Assembly: GCA_016712595.1 (NCBI GenBank)
Contig: JADJQT010000001.1
Coordinates: 1,155,501-1,219,500 of the forward strand
Length of the DNA stretch: 64,000 nt
Source of the DNA: Rhodospirillales bacterium
GTDB lineage: Bacteria > Pseudomonadota > Alphaproteobacteria > Rhodospirillales > Defluviicoccaceae
Direction of reading: 5' to 3'
The stretch's first letter is position 1. Every line of letters starts with the position of its first letter. The notes beneath the pieces were generated by a model. The model did no database searches and was not told where the DNA came from. It was given only the letters and a program-made list of their open reading frames with translations. This document shows positions 1 through 8,619 of the stretch, piece by piece. The translations under genes were made by a program, and so were the position numbers.

Positions 1-712
1 GCATGACCGGCATCCGGGTGCCGCCAATCATGCGCCGGTCAGCGAGCGAGAACATTAACGCCGGAGAGCGAACGCGCGATTGGATCGTGCTGTCCGTTCC
101 CAATCCTGCCGTCAACGGCCCGGTCTCAAGATCGGTGCCGCCGCTGCGCTCGCGCCGTTGCTGATCGTTCCACAACGCCGCGACCTTATTTTGATAAGGG
201 ATTTTCAGCTCTGGCGTCGCCGAGTGGTAGCGGCCGGCCGCATCTCGCCATGATCCTTCATCTTCGAATAATGAGCGTAGGAATCGTGCCGCATAGGCGA
301 CGTTGGAAGCTGGATCGAACGCCTCATCAAGGCTGGCGAACGCGTCCGCATGGTGGTAGAGATTGACCTGCATGCAACCAACGTCGATGTTGCGAATTCC
401 CCGCGCCTGCAAGTTGCGGACCTCGCTGATCGCGGCCGCCTTCGTCGGCAGATAGCGTCCTTGACCTTCAGCCATCACCGTCCATGGCCACGGCATGCGT
501 TTGCCGGTATCCGGATGGGTGCGCGCTGACTCAGCGAGTGCGATCGCCGAGAGCAGGTGCTTGGGAATGGAATTCGAACGCTCCTCCGTGGCAATCGCCT
601 GCGGACACAACCGCCATGAGTCCGTGGGAAGCGGTACCGCCGCCTGACCTAAACCGCACCCGAGAGTGAGTCCGGCCACCACAGCTATGCCGAGAGCACG
701 TAAAAGTTGCAT
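1..712 (-). CDS. Lytic transglycosylase, SLT domain (3' part beyond window)
   Basis: Partial gene on the minus strand. It starts at the ATG whose first base is 712, runs without a stop to base 1 and continues off the window. The first 25 residues form a hydrophobic export signal (MQLLRALGIAVVAGLTLGC); the cysteine could be a lipidation site, but the lipobox is poor. The SLT fold follows: IPKHLLSAIALAESA carries the catalytic glutamate, then GCMQVN, NVAYAARFLRSL and AAGRYHSATPE, all family hallmarks. It should cleave the glycan strands of peptidoglycan in the periplasm. After the domain comes a Ser/Thr-rich tail of unknown extent. It is not obviously in an operon with the SGNH hydrolase upstream (gap about 50 bp, same strand), although read-through is possible. 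The family is clear; the substrate context (flagellar, secretion or general wall turnover) is not. Confidence 0.85.
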   Translation of the reverse strand, partial: MQLLRALGIAVVAGLTLGCGLGQAAVPLPTDSWRLCPQAIATEERSNSIPKHLLSAIALAESARTHPDTGKRMPWPWTVMAEGQGRYLPTKAAAISEVRNLQARGIRNIDVGCMQVNLYHHADAFASLDEAFDPASNVAYAARFLRSLFEDEGSWRDAAGRYHSATPELKIPYQNKVAALWNDQQRRERSGGTDLETGPLTAGLGTDSTIQSRVRSPALMFSLADRRMIGGTRMPVM

Positions 713-764
713 GCTTTACTCTATGCGACCGATGGCACCGAGGCAAGGAGATAGCAGATCGGAA

Positions 765-1463
765 TTAACAAACCGATAGCGCATCGGGCATTGCATCGCG
801 CTCCGGCGGATCGCGCCAGGCGGGGTGCGCCAAGGCGGTTCCAACACGTAAATCGCCGGCATGCCGCTCGATCCCGGTGATGTACTCAAAAAGGGAGCGC
901 GCGAGGACGCGATAGCCGTCCCGGTTCATGTGCAGCGGGTCTTCCGAATAAAGTTCAAGCAACGATCCCATCCCGCGACCGACCATGCGCCGGGTAATGT
1001 CGACGAACCGGACGTCCTGCTGTTCGAACAGCGCGCGTTCGACGATCAGGTTGGTATAGGCGATGCGGTGCATGATTGCGAACCGCGCCGGACTGACCTT
1101 GATCGAGACGAACGCCATCGGGACCGCACCCAGCGCGTCGCGTTTGCGACGGACCAACGTCGCCACGCGGGAGAGAACCGCTTCTGGCGATGCGCCGTCG
1201 GCCAGATCGTTATCACCGGCGTAGACGACGACCATTCGCGGCGCGATCGGCACGACCAGCCGGTCGAAGTATTGGATGCAGTCCGCGAGCGTTGAGCCGC
1301 CAAAGCCGTGATTGACGACGTTGTAGCCGGGGAAATGCTGCTCGATGTCGTGCCACAAGGTGAAGGACGAGCTGCCGTAAAACAAAATCGGGTTGACCGA
1401 GCCCTGAGCTGAAAGGGTCCGCCGCTCCAACGCGCTCACTTCGTCGTCAAACCAGGAAGTCAT
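765..1463 (-). CDS. SGNH/GDSL-family hydrolase
   Basis: A protein of about 232 residues with the SGNH esterase blocks in order: block I as FYGSSSF (the usual GDS is replaced by GSS, with serine still present), block II GFGGST with the oxyanion glycine, block III GDND with asparagine, and block V DPLHMNRDGY with the catalytic Asp-x-x-His. No export signal is evident, so it is probably cytoplasmic. An in-frame GTG lies 6 bp upstream at 1469; the ATG at 1463 is preferred, with a GGGA element about 11 nt upstream. The family removes acyl or acetyl groups from small molecules or glycans; the substrate cannot be told. It is divergent from the esterase gene at 1763, across an AT-rich spacer that probably holds both promoters. 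Confidence 0.8.
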   Translation of the reverse strand: MTSWFDDEVSALERRTLSAQGSVNPILFYGSSSFTLWHDIEQHFPGYNVVNHGFGGSTLADCIQYFDRLVVPIAPRMVVVYAGDNDLADGASPEAVLSRVATLVRRKRDALGAVPMAFVSIKVSPARFAIMHRIAYTNLIVERALFEQQDVRFVDITRRMVGRGMGSLLELYSEDPLHMNRDGYRVLARSLFEYITGIERHAGDLRVGTALAHPAWRDPPERDAMPDALSVC

Positions 1464-1762
1464 CGCCACGATCGTCCCGAACGTTCAGCGTCGCGTTCGC
1501 CGGGAGCGCCGGGCATCGCACTCGCGGCTATTGGCGACAAGCATCGCCATACATCGGATCACTCCGATATTCCAGCTTTTCATCAAACTGTAACAAATAC
1601 CAGCAGGTCGAACTTTAACGATCGAGCATATGTTCCGAAAATTCAAGCATTGATTAAACTTTAATCGTGATAATGATCGTGATACGAGGCAATTATTAAT
1701 GTATTAAACGATCTATGAATGTATTTATTGTTTAACGCAACTGCAATAATTGTGTATAGCAA
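1464..1762. other. AT-rich intergenic region between divergent hydrolase genes
   Basis: About 300 bp without a gene. From about 1560 to 1760 it is strikingly AT-rich, with many TTAA/ATTA tracts, compared with the GC-rich surroundings. It must hold the promoters of the leftward SGNH hydrolase and the rightward esterase. No single -35/-10 pair stands out because many AT-rich hexamers qualify. The last 30 bp before the esterase ATG lack a recognisable ribosome-binding site. Confidence 0.6.
1577..1595 (+). promoter_or_regulatory. Possible Pho-box-like site (weak)
   Basis: The 19-mer TTTTCATCAAACTGTAACA matches the enterobacterial PhoB box (two direct 7-bp CTGTCAT-type repeats 4 bp apart) at about 14 of 19 positions, with both half-sites preserved. 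It lies between two divergent hydrolase genes, where a regulator site is plausible. AT-rich sequence raises the chance of a spurious match, so the call is tentative. Confidence 0.25.
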
Positions 1763-2491
1763 ATGAAACGAGAATATCATAAATGGTATAGTCCAGCGCT
1801 TGGTCGCGATATGGAACTTCTCGTTTTCGGACACCGTGGTGCGCGCGTGCTCGCTTTTCCGCCGCGTTGCGGTCGTTTTTTCGACTACGAGAACAATGGG
1901 ATCATTGACGTGTTGCGCCACCATCTGAATGAGGGGTGGCTGCAAGTGATTTGCGTCGACAGCATCGATCCGGAGTCGTTCTATTGTAATTGGTGCAACC
2001 CGCGCGATCGGGTGTTTCGACACATGGCCTTCGAGCGATACATCTTGCAGGAGGTTCTGCCGCTCAGTGAAACGATCAACGGAACACCCTACCTGACGTC
2101 ACTAGGCTGCAGCTTCGGCGCGTATCACGCCGTCAACATCGCCTTTCGCCATCCGCACCGGTTCAACCGGGTGGTCGCGATGAGTGGTCGCTACGATCTC
2201 ACCCAGGCGCCGGAGGGATTCCGCGACCTGCTCGACGGCCATTACGATCAGGACGTCTATTTCAATATGCCCAACCACTACATGGCGAACGTCGGGATGA
2301 ACGGCATCCTCGCGCCGATCCGCCGGCTGGACATCAAGCTGATCATCGGCGAGCAGGACCCCTTTCTCGACGACAATCGGCGACTGAGCGATATTTTATG
2401 GCTACACGGCGTCTGGCATCTGTTCAAGGTATGGGACGGGCGAGCGCACAGCTATCGGCGTTGGCGCGAGATGATCGGATGGTTCGTCTGA
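1763..2491 (+). CDS. Putative esterase, alpha/beta-hydrolase fold
   Basis: 242 residues of the D-type esterase family (Esterase D / feruloyl-esterase-like, COG4947 kind). The N-terminal block REYHKWYSPALGRDMELLVFG is the usual opening of this family and supports the start at 1763 despite a poor ribosome-binding site. The nucleophile elbow is GCSFGAY (Gly-x-Ser-x-Gly), the acid is in GEQDPF and the histidine is in GRAHSYRRW, so the catalytic triad is complete. There is no signal peptide; it is likely cytoplasmic. The family hydrolyses simple carboxylic esters, and the physiological substrate is unknown. The gene stands alone behind the AT-rich spacer and is followed about 170 bp later by rpmJ. 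Confidence 0.85.
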   Translation: MKREYHKWYSPALGRDMELLVFGHRGARVLAFPPRCGRFFDYENNGIIDVLRHHLNEGWLQVICVDSIDPESFYCNWCNPRDRVFRHMAFERYILQEVLPLSETINGTPYLTSLGCSFGAYHAVNIAFRHPHRFNRVVAMSGRYDLTQAPEGFRDLLDGHYDQDVYFNMPNHYMANVGMNGILAPIRRLDIKLIIGEQDPFLDDNRRLSDILWLHGVWHLFKVWDGRAHSYRRWREMIGWFV

Positions 2492-2659
2492 GCGTGCGCA
2501 GTCTTCTCGGCAACGCGCAGGGGATGAATCGTGAGCGCTCCTGGTGTTGCGTTTGAAGCTGAGCCCTTCATGTTGACGAGCGGGGCATGCGCGATTATGG
2601 TCACGGCCACTGCGGCGGGGAAGGCCGCTCGCGGATCGTTGGTGTATTGGGCGGCGGCA

Positions 2660-2785
2660 ATGAAGATCAGACATTCGATCAAGTCGGCAAGAACGCGCGA
2701 GCGGAGCTGCATCGTCGTGCGGCGCAAGCGACGTCTTTACGTCATCAACAAAAAGCACCCGCGGTATAAAACGCGCCAGGGCTGA
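2660..2785 (+). CDS. rpmJ: 50S ribosomal protein L36 (cysteine-poor form)
   Basis: A 41-residue protein starting MKIRHSIKSARTRERSC and ending INKKHPRYKTRQG, typical of the alphaproteobacterial L36 that lacks the zinc-binding Cys-Cys-Cys-His set (only one cysteine remains). The same frame is open back to 2531, but the added N-terminal residues have no counterpart in L36, so the ATG at 2660 is chosen. L36 binds 23S rRNA in the large subunit. The gene is isolated from other ribosomal genes, as is usual for this form, and is followed at once by a terminator-like hairpin. Confidence 0.92.
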   Translation: MKIRHSIKSARTRERSCIVVRRKRRLYVINKKHPRYKTRQG

Positions 2786-2787
2786 GC

Positions 2788-2811
2788 GCGCCACTTACGG
2801 TGGCTGTTTTC
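2788..2811 (+). terminator. Rho-independent terminator after rpmJ
   Basis: Stem GCCAC (2790-2794), loop TTACG, stem GTGGC (2800-2804), then TGTTTT. It begins 5 bp after the rpmJ stop. The stem is short but the T-run is in the right place. Confidence 0.6.
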
Positions 2812-2926
2812 CCTATTCTCGGTTGATGTAAAAGGCACGATCGGCGTAACCTGTCGCCAGAGCCGGCTCGAATTCGGGGCATGGTCTCGGCGGGCGGCGG
2901 TGCGCAGCGCCTCTGCGCCTGCCGTC

Positions 2927-4885
2927 TCAGTCTCGCACGATCGTTTGCGACGACGCAGTGGGCGTCTCCAGCGGTGGCGCGGGCAGCGCTGATGGTGGCT
3001 GCGAGTCTTCGGCGCTGTTCACCATCGGCGTTTGCGCCACGAGGAGTTCCTGCCGGCGCAAACGTTTTTGCTGGCGGCGCCGGCGGCGGCTCAATCGCAG
3101 CGCCCGGATAAAAGCGCGCATCTCCTGCCACGTCAGGAATACCGGAAGCTTTGGCTGCGCCGCCCGGCTCGGCTCGAGGGCAACGCCGATTTCGCCGATC
3201 TCGCCGGCGTCGGTGATCTCGCGGACGATCAGTTCGATCGCGCCCGCCGGCACGCGGTCGCCGGTTTCGGGTGTGCCCTGCATCCGGCGGGAGACGTAAT
3301 CGGCGACGCTGAGCGTCGCATCCTCGTCGGCAACGGAAAAACCATAGGCCTCGGCAAGGTCGGCGATTTGTGTTCGCGGATCGATGGTAAAGTCGCCGAA
3401 AAATTCCCGGTCGGCGAGATCAAGCCCTGCCGGTCGGGCGAACAGCCGGTCGAGTAGGTGGACGAGTTTCGGCGACGCGAAAATATAGACGTAGTCACCG
3501 GCGCGCAGTCGTCCGGCGTCATGAACGCGGATCGTGCGACCATCGCGGACGATCAGGGACGGCCGTGCCCAACGGGGAACGCGCTCTCCCCGCGCTACCG
3601 GACTTTCGGCGGCGATCCTGTAGGTGATCAGTTCGTGGCTGGCACGTCCCGGCAGTTCGAGTTCGACCCGCTCGACCGGGCCGATCCGCGGAGGGACGAT
3701 CAGCCCCAGCCACCGCGCCATCGGTCGGATCGTCCAGCCCTGAACCACCAGCGAGACGATGACGACGACGAACGCAACGTTGAACAGCAATCGCCCATTC
3801 GGCAGTTCGGCTACGATCGGTAAAATGGCGAGCAGGATCGAGACCGCCCCGCGAAGCCCGACCCAGGCGACGAACGTCGTCTCATTGCGGGTGAAGCCAA
3901 ACGGCAGCAGGCACAGCCAGGCCGCGATTGGCCGGCCGACGAGGGTCAGAAAAAGAGCGAGCGCGACGGCGGGCCAGGCGATCCCCAGAAACTGCGAGGG
4001 GGTTGCAAGCAGCCCCAGGGTCAGAAACATCGCGATCTGGCTAAACCACGTCATCCCGTCCTGGAAGCGGCGGAGAAGCGCCAGTCTTTGCAGCCCGGAG
4101 TTTCCGGCAATCACTCCCGCGACATAAACGGCAAGATAACCGCTCCCGCTGGCAAACCCGGTTGCGGCGAAGACGCACAGAGCAAGGCTGAGGACGACGA
4201 TGGGATAGAGCCCCGCCTCGAGCTTGAGGCGGCCGATAATCAGCACGATCGCCTGGCCACCGGCAAGACCGGCAAGCAGCCCGAAGCCCATCTGTCGGGC
4301 AAATGCCTCGAGGAAGGCAAGTCCGGTTGCGGCGGTGGCCGTGTCGGACGCGGAAATGATCTGCACCAGCGTAACGGTGAGGAAGATCGCCATCGGATCG
4401 TTTGATCCGGATTCCACTTCCAGCGTCGATCGGACCCGGTCGCGCAACGTGATGCCGCCGACGCGCAGCAAAAAGAACACCGCCGCCGCGTCGGTAGAGC
4501 TGACGATTGCTCCCAGCAACAGCGCTTCCAGCCATTCGAGCTCCAGCAGGAGATGTGCGGCGGCGCCGACGAGTGCTGCCGTCAGCAAGACCCCGACGGT
4601 CGCGAGCGTGAGTGCCGGGCCGAGCGCAGCGCGCACCGTGCGGAATTGTGTATTAAATCCGCTGTCGAACAGAATGACGGCGAGCGCGACAGAGCCGATA
4701 AAATAGGCTGCCGGTGCATCATCGAAAGTCAGGCCGCCGGGCCCGTCGACACCGGCGACGAGGCCGACCGCCAGAAACACGAGCAGCAACGGAGCGCCGA
4801 CGCGGAACGAAATCAGGCTGGTGAAGGTCGAGATGGCGATAAGGCCAGCGCCGACGAGGATCGCGAGGTTCATCGCCTCGAACAT
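2927..4885 (-). CDS. nhaP2: K+/H+ antiporter, NhaP2/CvrA type (CPA1)
   Basis: 652 residues. Residues 1 to about 395 are a 12-13-helix Na+/H+-exchanger domain with LLVFLAVGLVAGVDGPGG near the start and the buried charged site VSSTDAAAVFF ... LEVESGSNDPMAI (Asp pairs typical of CPA1 exchangers). A cytosolic TrkA-C-like nucleotide/ligand-sensing domain follows at about 400-480 (ELPGRASHELITYRI), then a CorC/HlyC-like region at 490-570 (DFTIDPRTQIADLAEAYGFSVADEDATLSVADYVSRRM) and an arginine-rich tail. This three-part layout and the length fit NhaP2/CvrA, which exchanges K+ for protons across the inner membrane and keeps cell volume at low osmolarity. An internal ATG four codons in is an alternative start. 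The gene is monocistronic. Confidence 0.88.
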   Translation of the reverse strand: MFEAMNLAILVGAGLIAISTFTSLISFRVGAPLLLVFLAVGLVAGVDGPGGLTFDDAPAAYFIGSVALAVILFDSGFNTQFRTVRAALGPALTLATVGVLLTAALVGAAAHLLLELEWLEALLLGAIVSSTDAAAVFFLLRVGGITLRDRVRSTLEVESGSNDPMAIFLTVTLVQIISASDTATAATGLAFLEAFARQMGFGLLAGLAGGQAIVLIIGRLKLEAGLYPIVVLSLALCVFAATGFASGSGYLAVYVAGVIAGNSGLQRLALLRRFQDGMTWFSQIAMFLTLGLLATPSQFLGIAWPAVALALFLTLVGRPIAAWLCLLPFGFTRNETTFVAWVGLRGAVSILLAILPIVAELPNGRLLFNVAFVVVIVSLVVQGWTIRPMARWLGLIVPPRIGPVERVELELPGRASHELITYRIAAESPVARGERVPRWARPSLIVRDGRTIRVHDAGRLRAGDYVYIFASPKLVHLLDRLFARPAGLDLADREFFGDFTIDPRTQIADLAEAYGFSVADEDATLSVADYVSRRMQGTPETGDRVPAGAIELIVREITDAGEIGEIGVALEPSRAAQPKLPVFLTWQEMRAFIRALRLSRRRRRQQKRLRRQELLVAQTPMVNSAEDSQPPSALPAPPLETPTASSQTIVRD

Positions 4886-5004
4886 TAGCGCCGCGTCGTC
4901 CTTGCCGTTTGAGAGTCCCCGATCGAACCCCTCCTTCTATACACGAGGACGCGCACAGGCGCGAGCGTACGCTTGCGATGATATCACTTATGGTGGAGCC
5001 GGGG

Positions 5005-5910
5005 TCAGGCGGCCCGATCACGATTAATCGGCACGACGTCAACCGCGACCTGCACGGTATGCGCGCCACCGCCGAAGATGGCGCCATTGACCGGACTGAC
5101 GTCGCCGTAATCGCGGCCCCAGGCAAGCGTTACATGGTCGAGCGACACGGCGACATTATTGGTTGGATCAACGTCGATCCAACCGTGCTCCGGGCAGCAC
5201 ACCGAGACCCAGGCGTGTGACGCATCGGCTCCGATGAGCTTTTCCTTTCCTTCCGGAGGCCGGGTCATCAGATAGCCGCTGACGTATCGGGCCGGCAGCC
5301 GCAGCGATCGCAGACATGCGATTTGAAGATGGGCGAAATCCTGGCAGACGCCGCGTCGCGCCTTGAAGACGTCCTTGACCGGCGTGGATACCGTCGTTGC
5401 CGTGGGATCGAATTTGAAGTCCTTGAAAATGCGCCGTGTCAAGTCGATGACCCCGGCAAGCACTGGCCGCCGCGGCGGAAAACTGGCGATGGCGTAAGCG
5501 TGGATATCCGCGCTCGCCTTTGTCTTCGCTGTCTCGAAAACGAACTGCAACGCATCGCGGCCCGCCTCTGAGGTATCGTGGTAAAGGCGGCGATAAACGT
5601 CGTCCCAGGGTTGGGTCTGCTCGGGGATGACCTTTGGCAGTGACATCACCTCGATCACGCTGCGGGCATGCAGGATCAGTTCCTTGTGCTGATTCTGCAA
5701 GGTGATGTAAGTGACTGGATTGCCGTAATAATCGGTCCCACTCGAGTGCTGCGACGGCGTCGGCAGAATGATAAGCGCCGTGCGATGGCAGGTTTGATGC
5801 GCGCAGGCACGGGGGCTCAGATGCAAGAGATGGTGCGAGAACGACACCGGAATGGAGTACCGATAGGTAGTCCGATGACTAACCTCGTAGAGAATCGAAG
5901 AATTCCGCAT
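5005..5910 (-). CDS. Transglutaminase-like cysteine protease
   Basis: 301 residues. An N-terminal bacterial transglutaminase-like beta domain (residues 1-90, YEVSHRTTYRYSIPVSFSHHLLHLSPR) precedes a transglutaminase core whose triad is visible: Cys in GVCQDFAHL, His in DASHAWVSV, Asp in WIDVDPTNN. Proteins of this family occur with circularly permuted ATP-grasp and alpha-E proteins; comparative genomics predicts they hydrolyse or transfer peptide/isopeptide bonds. It starts 2 bp after the stop of the ATP-grasp/alpha-E gene, so the two are co-transcribed and probably act together. No signal peptide is present, so the enzyme is cytoplasmic. Its natural substrate is unknown. Confidence 0.88.
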   Translation of the reverse strand: MRNSSILYEVSHRTTYRYSIPVSFSHHLLHLSPRACAHQTCHRTALIILPTPSQHSSGTDYYGNPVTYITLQNQHKELILHARSVIEVMSLPKVIPEQTQPWDDVYRRLYHDTSEAGRDALQFVFETAKTKASADIHAYAIASFPPRRPVLAGVIDLTRRIFKDFKFDPTATTVSTPVKDVFKARRGVCQDFAHLQIACLRSLRLPARYVSGYLMTRPPEGKEKLIGADASHAWVSVCCPEHGWIDVDPTNNVAVSLDHVTLAWGRDYGDVSPVNGAIFGGGAHTVQVAVDVVPINRDRAA

Positions 5911-5912
5911 GC

Positions 5913-8510
5913 TTACAAATCGGCCGGTCGTCGTGCTTCGGTGTGACTGAAATAATCACGGGTGATCAGCTCGGAGAGATGGGGAAGCGCGGAGCCGATG
6001 GTGTCGAGTAGCGCTTCCAGCGAGCCTCTCCGCCCCTCGCTGTCCTCGTCACAGAGTTGGGCGATTTCCGCCAGTCGAACCTCTGTCAGCAACGACAGCA
6101 CGAGCCGCTGCTCGGGGGTGCGGACGTTTGCATCCAAATCGCGCGGCAGTGCGTCGACGTGTTCGACCAGCGCCGCCACCTGAAAGCCGACCGATCGGGG
6201 GTTGGTCTCGTCGAGAATCAACAGGTCGATCACCGGCGGCAGCATCGGCGTCGTCAGGTAGCGCGAGCGGTAGGTCATCAGGCTGTCGGCCAGTTCCAGC
6301 AGCAAGACGAGACTACCGTCCTCCTCGGGGTTGCCGCGGGCGAGCAGGCTGTGCAGCAGGTCCACCAGATGCTGCGCCCGCTCGAGCCTCCTGCCCATAT
6401 CAAGGAAGCGCCAGCCGTGGTTGCGCGTCATGTTTTCGAGTTCCATGCCACTAAAGGCGGCAAGGGTGCGGATCGATTCGTCGAGTGATTCCAGAACGTC
6501 GCCGAGTTCGAGCGGATGCGCGCTCGATTGACTTTCACGCGGACGCTCGAGGATCTTGGCGTTGTTCAGATGGCTGAGCGTCCGCCATGCGTCGAGCGAC
6601 AGCCGATCGCGCACGAGCGACGCCGTGCGGTGAAAGTGGCTGAGCGTTTCGCGTAAGCCATAGGCGAGGTTGGGATCGAACATCAACGCAGCGAGTTGGG
6701 TCTCGAGGCCGCGCATCGGATCGTCGTCGGCCGCTGCCGATGGCGGAGCGAGCTGACTTTTCTCGAAGAGCACGAAAAGCACGCGCTGCATCGCCGTTAT
6801 GTTGTCGAGCGAACTGGAGTCCTCGGTCAGCCGGCGCACGACGCTGCGCAGGACGCGGATGATGTCCTCGGAGCGTTCGGCATAGCGTCCGAGCCAGAAC
6901 AGATTGTCGGCGGCGCGGCTGGGCAGATCCTTGCCGGTCCGCCGCGGCTTGACGTAGCTGAGCGGTGAGCGAAGCAGCGTGAAGCTGCTGCTGACCGGCT
7001 CGTCCGACAGAACCCAGGTGTCCTTGGTGCCGTCTCCCCGGCGCAGAGCGATGGCCCGGGCGTCGCGGCTTTTCGATACGCGGGTAAGTCCGCCCGGCAT
7101 GACGACGTAGCCGTTGTCTTTCGTCGCCGCGACGAACACCCGCAGGGTCATCGGGCGCGGTTCCAGACCGGCGCCCGTCCACACGGGTGTCGTCGATAGC
7201 GAGACGAGTTCCTGACCGACATAGGCGTCACCCCGCGCGTTGATCTGGTCAATGATCGCGCGGCGCTCGGTTGGCGACAGCGATGCGCCCCGCACGCCGC
7301 TGGTCGCATGCGACAGCAAGGTTCTTCGCTTGAATGCGGAATCGATGGCAAGACGGTCGATGTTCATGGACACGTAGTTGCGCACCTGCTCATCGCCGCA
7401 CCACCACGTCGACGTGTTCGGGATCTCCAGGTCCTCGCCCAACAGGTGCCGGCACAGAGCCGGCATGAACGCCAGCATCGCCTTGGTCTCGGCCAGCCCG
7501 CTGCCGATCGCATTGGCGACGGTGACGTTTCCGGCGCGCGTTGCCTGCAAAAGTCCGGCTACCCCCAGCATCGAACTCGCCCGCAGCTCGAGAGGATCGC
7601 AGTCGTCCCCGTCGATCCGGCGCAAGATCAGGTCAACCGGCTTGAGGCCGTCGACCGACTTCAAGAACACCCGGTTGTCGCGAACGGTAAGATCGCCGCC
7701 CTCGGCCATCGTGTATCCGAGGTAGCGGGCAAGATAGGCGTGAGCGAAGTAGCCCTCGCCCTCAGGTCCCTGGGTAAGCAGAACGATGCGCGGGTTTTCG
7801 CGATTGGTGCGCGAAACCAGACTGTCATGCATCGATTGGAAGTAGTTGGCGAGGCGGACGACATGAAAGTCCCGAAACTGCTCGGGCAAGCATCGCGATA
7901 GCACAACCCGGTTTTCCAGGGCGAAGCCGACGCCAGACGGTGCCTGCGTGCGGTCAGCGAGAACCCACCAACGGCCATTCGGTGCCCGGCCGAGGTCGAC
8001 GGCGTAGATATGGAGATAGACGTCGTTGCGAGGACGGATGCCATGACACGGACGCAGGAATTGCGGATTGCCCAGAACGACGGCGGGCGGCAGAAGTCCA
8101 TCGCGCAACAGCGTTTGCGGGCCGTAAAGATCGGCGAGGATGGCATTGAGCACCTGCGCGCGCTGAATGATCCCCGCTTCGAGCGCGCGCCATTCGCTGG
8201 CGTCGATGACCAGCGGCACGAAGTCTAGATTCCAAGGCCGCCCGGCGTAGCCGCCGCTGCCTCCCGAACCGACGTCCGCTGTGTAGGTCAGGCCGTTCTC
8301 ATGGAGCAGCCGCTCGGCAAGCCGCCATCGCTTGCCGAGCTCGCTTTCGCTCATGCTTTCCAGGCCGTCGATAAACTGCCGCCAGTGCGGCCGCAGGCAG
8401 CCATCCGCCGAGACCATCTCGTCGTAAACGCCCGGCAATGGCGTGTAGGTATCGTGCAGGCGTCCGGCGCGGAGCACCTCCGATGCTTGGTCGATCTTAC
8501 TCACGCCCAC
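5913..8510 (-). CDS. Circularly permuted ATP-grasp fused to alpha-E domain
   Basis: 865 residues. Residues about 85-475 are the circularly permuted ATP-grasp domain (DUF404/DUF407; RPWNLDFVPLVIDASEWRAL, then LADRTQAPSGVGFALENR and the acidic/Asn region GLAETKAMLAFMP). From about residue 525 to the end is the helical alpha-E domain (DUF403; LPSRAADNLFWLGRYAERSEDI, RFLDMGRRLERAQHLVDLL). In many bacteria these are two adjacent genes; here they are fused in one frame. ATP-grasp enzymes form amide bonds through acyl phosphates, so a peptide ligase acting with the neighbouring transglutaminase-like proteins is the accepted prediction. Substrates have not been established. A Gly/Ser run (GSGGSGGY) is seen near residue 80. 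Confidence 0.9.
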   Translation of the reverse strand: MGVSKIDQASEVLRAGRLHDTYTPLPGVYDEMVSADGCLRPHWRQFIDGLESMSESELGKRWRLAERLLHENGLTYTADVGSGGSGGYAGRPWNLDFVPLVIDASEWRALEAGIIQRAQVLNAILADLYGPQTLLRDGLLPPAVVLGNPQFLRPCHGIRPRNDVYLHIYAVDLGRAPNGRWWVLADRTQAPSGVGFALENRVVLSRCLPEQFRDFHVVRLANYFQSMHDSLVSRTNRENPRIVLLTQGPEGEGYFAHAYLARYLGYTMAEGGDLTVRDNRVFLKSVDGLKPVDLILRRIDGDDCDPLELRASSMLGVAGLLQATRAGNVTVANAIGSGLAETKAMLAFMPALCRHLLGEDLEIPNTSTWWCGDEQVRNYVSMNIDRLAIDSAFKRRTLLSHATSGVRGASLSPTERRAIIDQINARGDAYVGQELVSLSTTPVWTGAGLEPRPMTLRVFVAATKDNGYVVMPGGLTRVSKSRDARAIALRRGDGTKDTWVLSDEPVSSSFTLLRSPLSYVKPRRTGKDLPSRAADNLFWLGRYAERSEDIIRVLRSVVRRLTEDSSSLDNITAMQRVLFVLFEKSQLAPPSAAADDDPMRGLETQLAALMFDPNLAYGLRETLSHFHRTASLVRDRLSLDAWRTLSHLNNAKILERPRESQSSAHPLELGDVLESLDESIRTLAAFSGMELENMTRNHGWRFLDMGRRLERAQHLVDLLHSLLARGNPEEDGSLVLLLELADSLMTYRSRYLTTPMLPPVIDLLILDETNPRSVGFQVAALVEHVDALPRDLDANVRTPEQRLVLSLLTEVRLAEIAQLCDEDSEGRRGSLEALLDTIGSALPHLSELITRDYFSHTEARRPADL

Positions 8511-8619
8511 GGAACCGGACGGGCGTATTCGCCGTGTGAGCGAGGTCCGCTTCGATTGAGGGGGCGAGGCGCGCGTGGCGCCATCGCCGGGCGCGCAGGA
8601 CTTGGCAGAAGATGCATCG

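Noticed and set aside
2531..2659. N-terminal extension of the rpmJ frame
   Set aside because: L36 is 41 residues in this group; the extra 43 codons match nothing and are probably non-coding.
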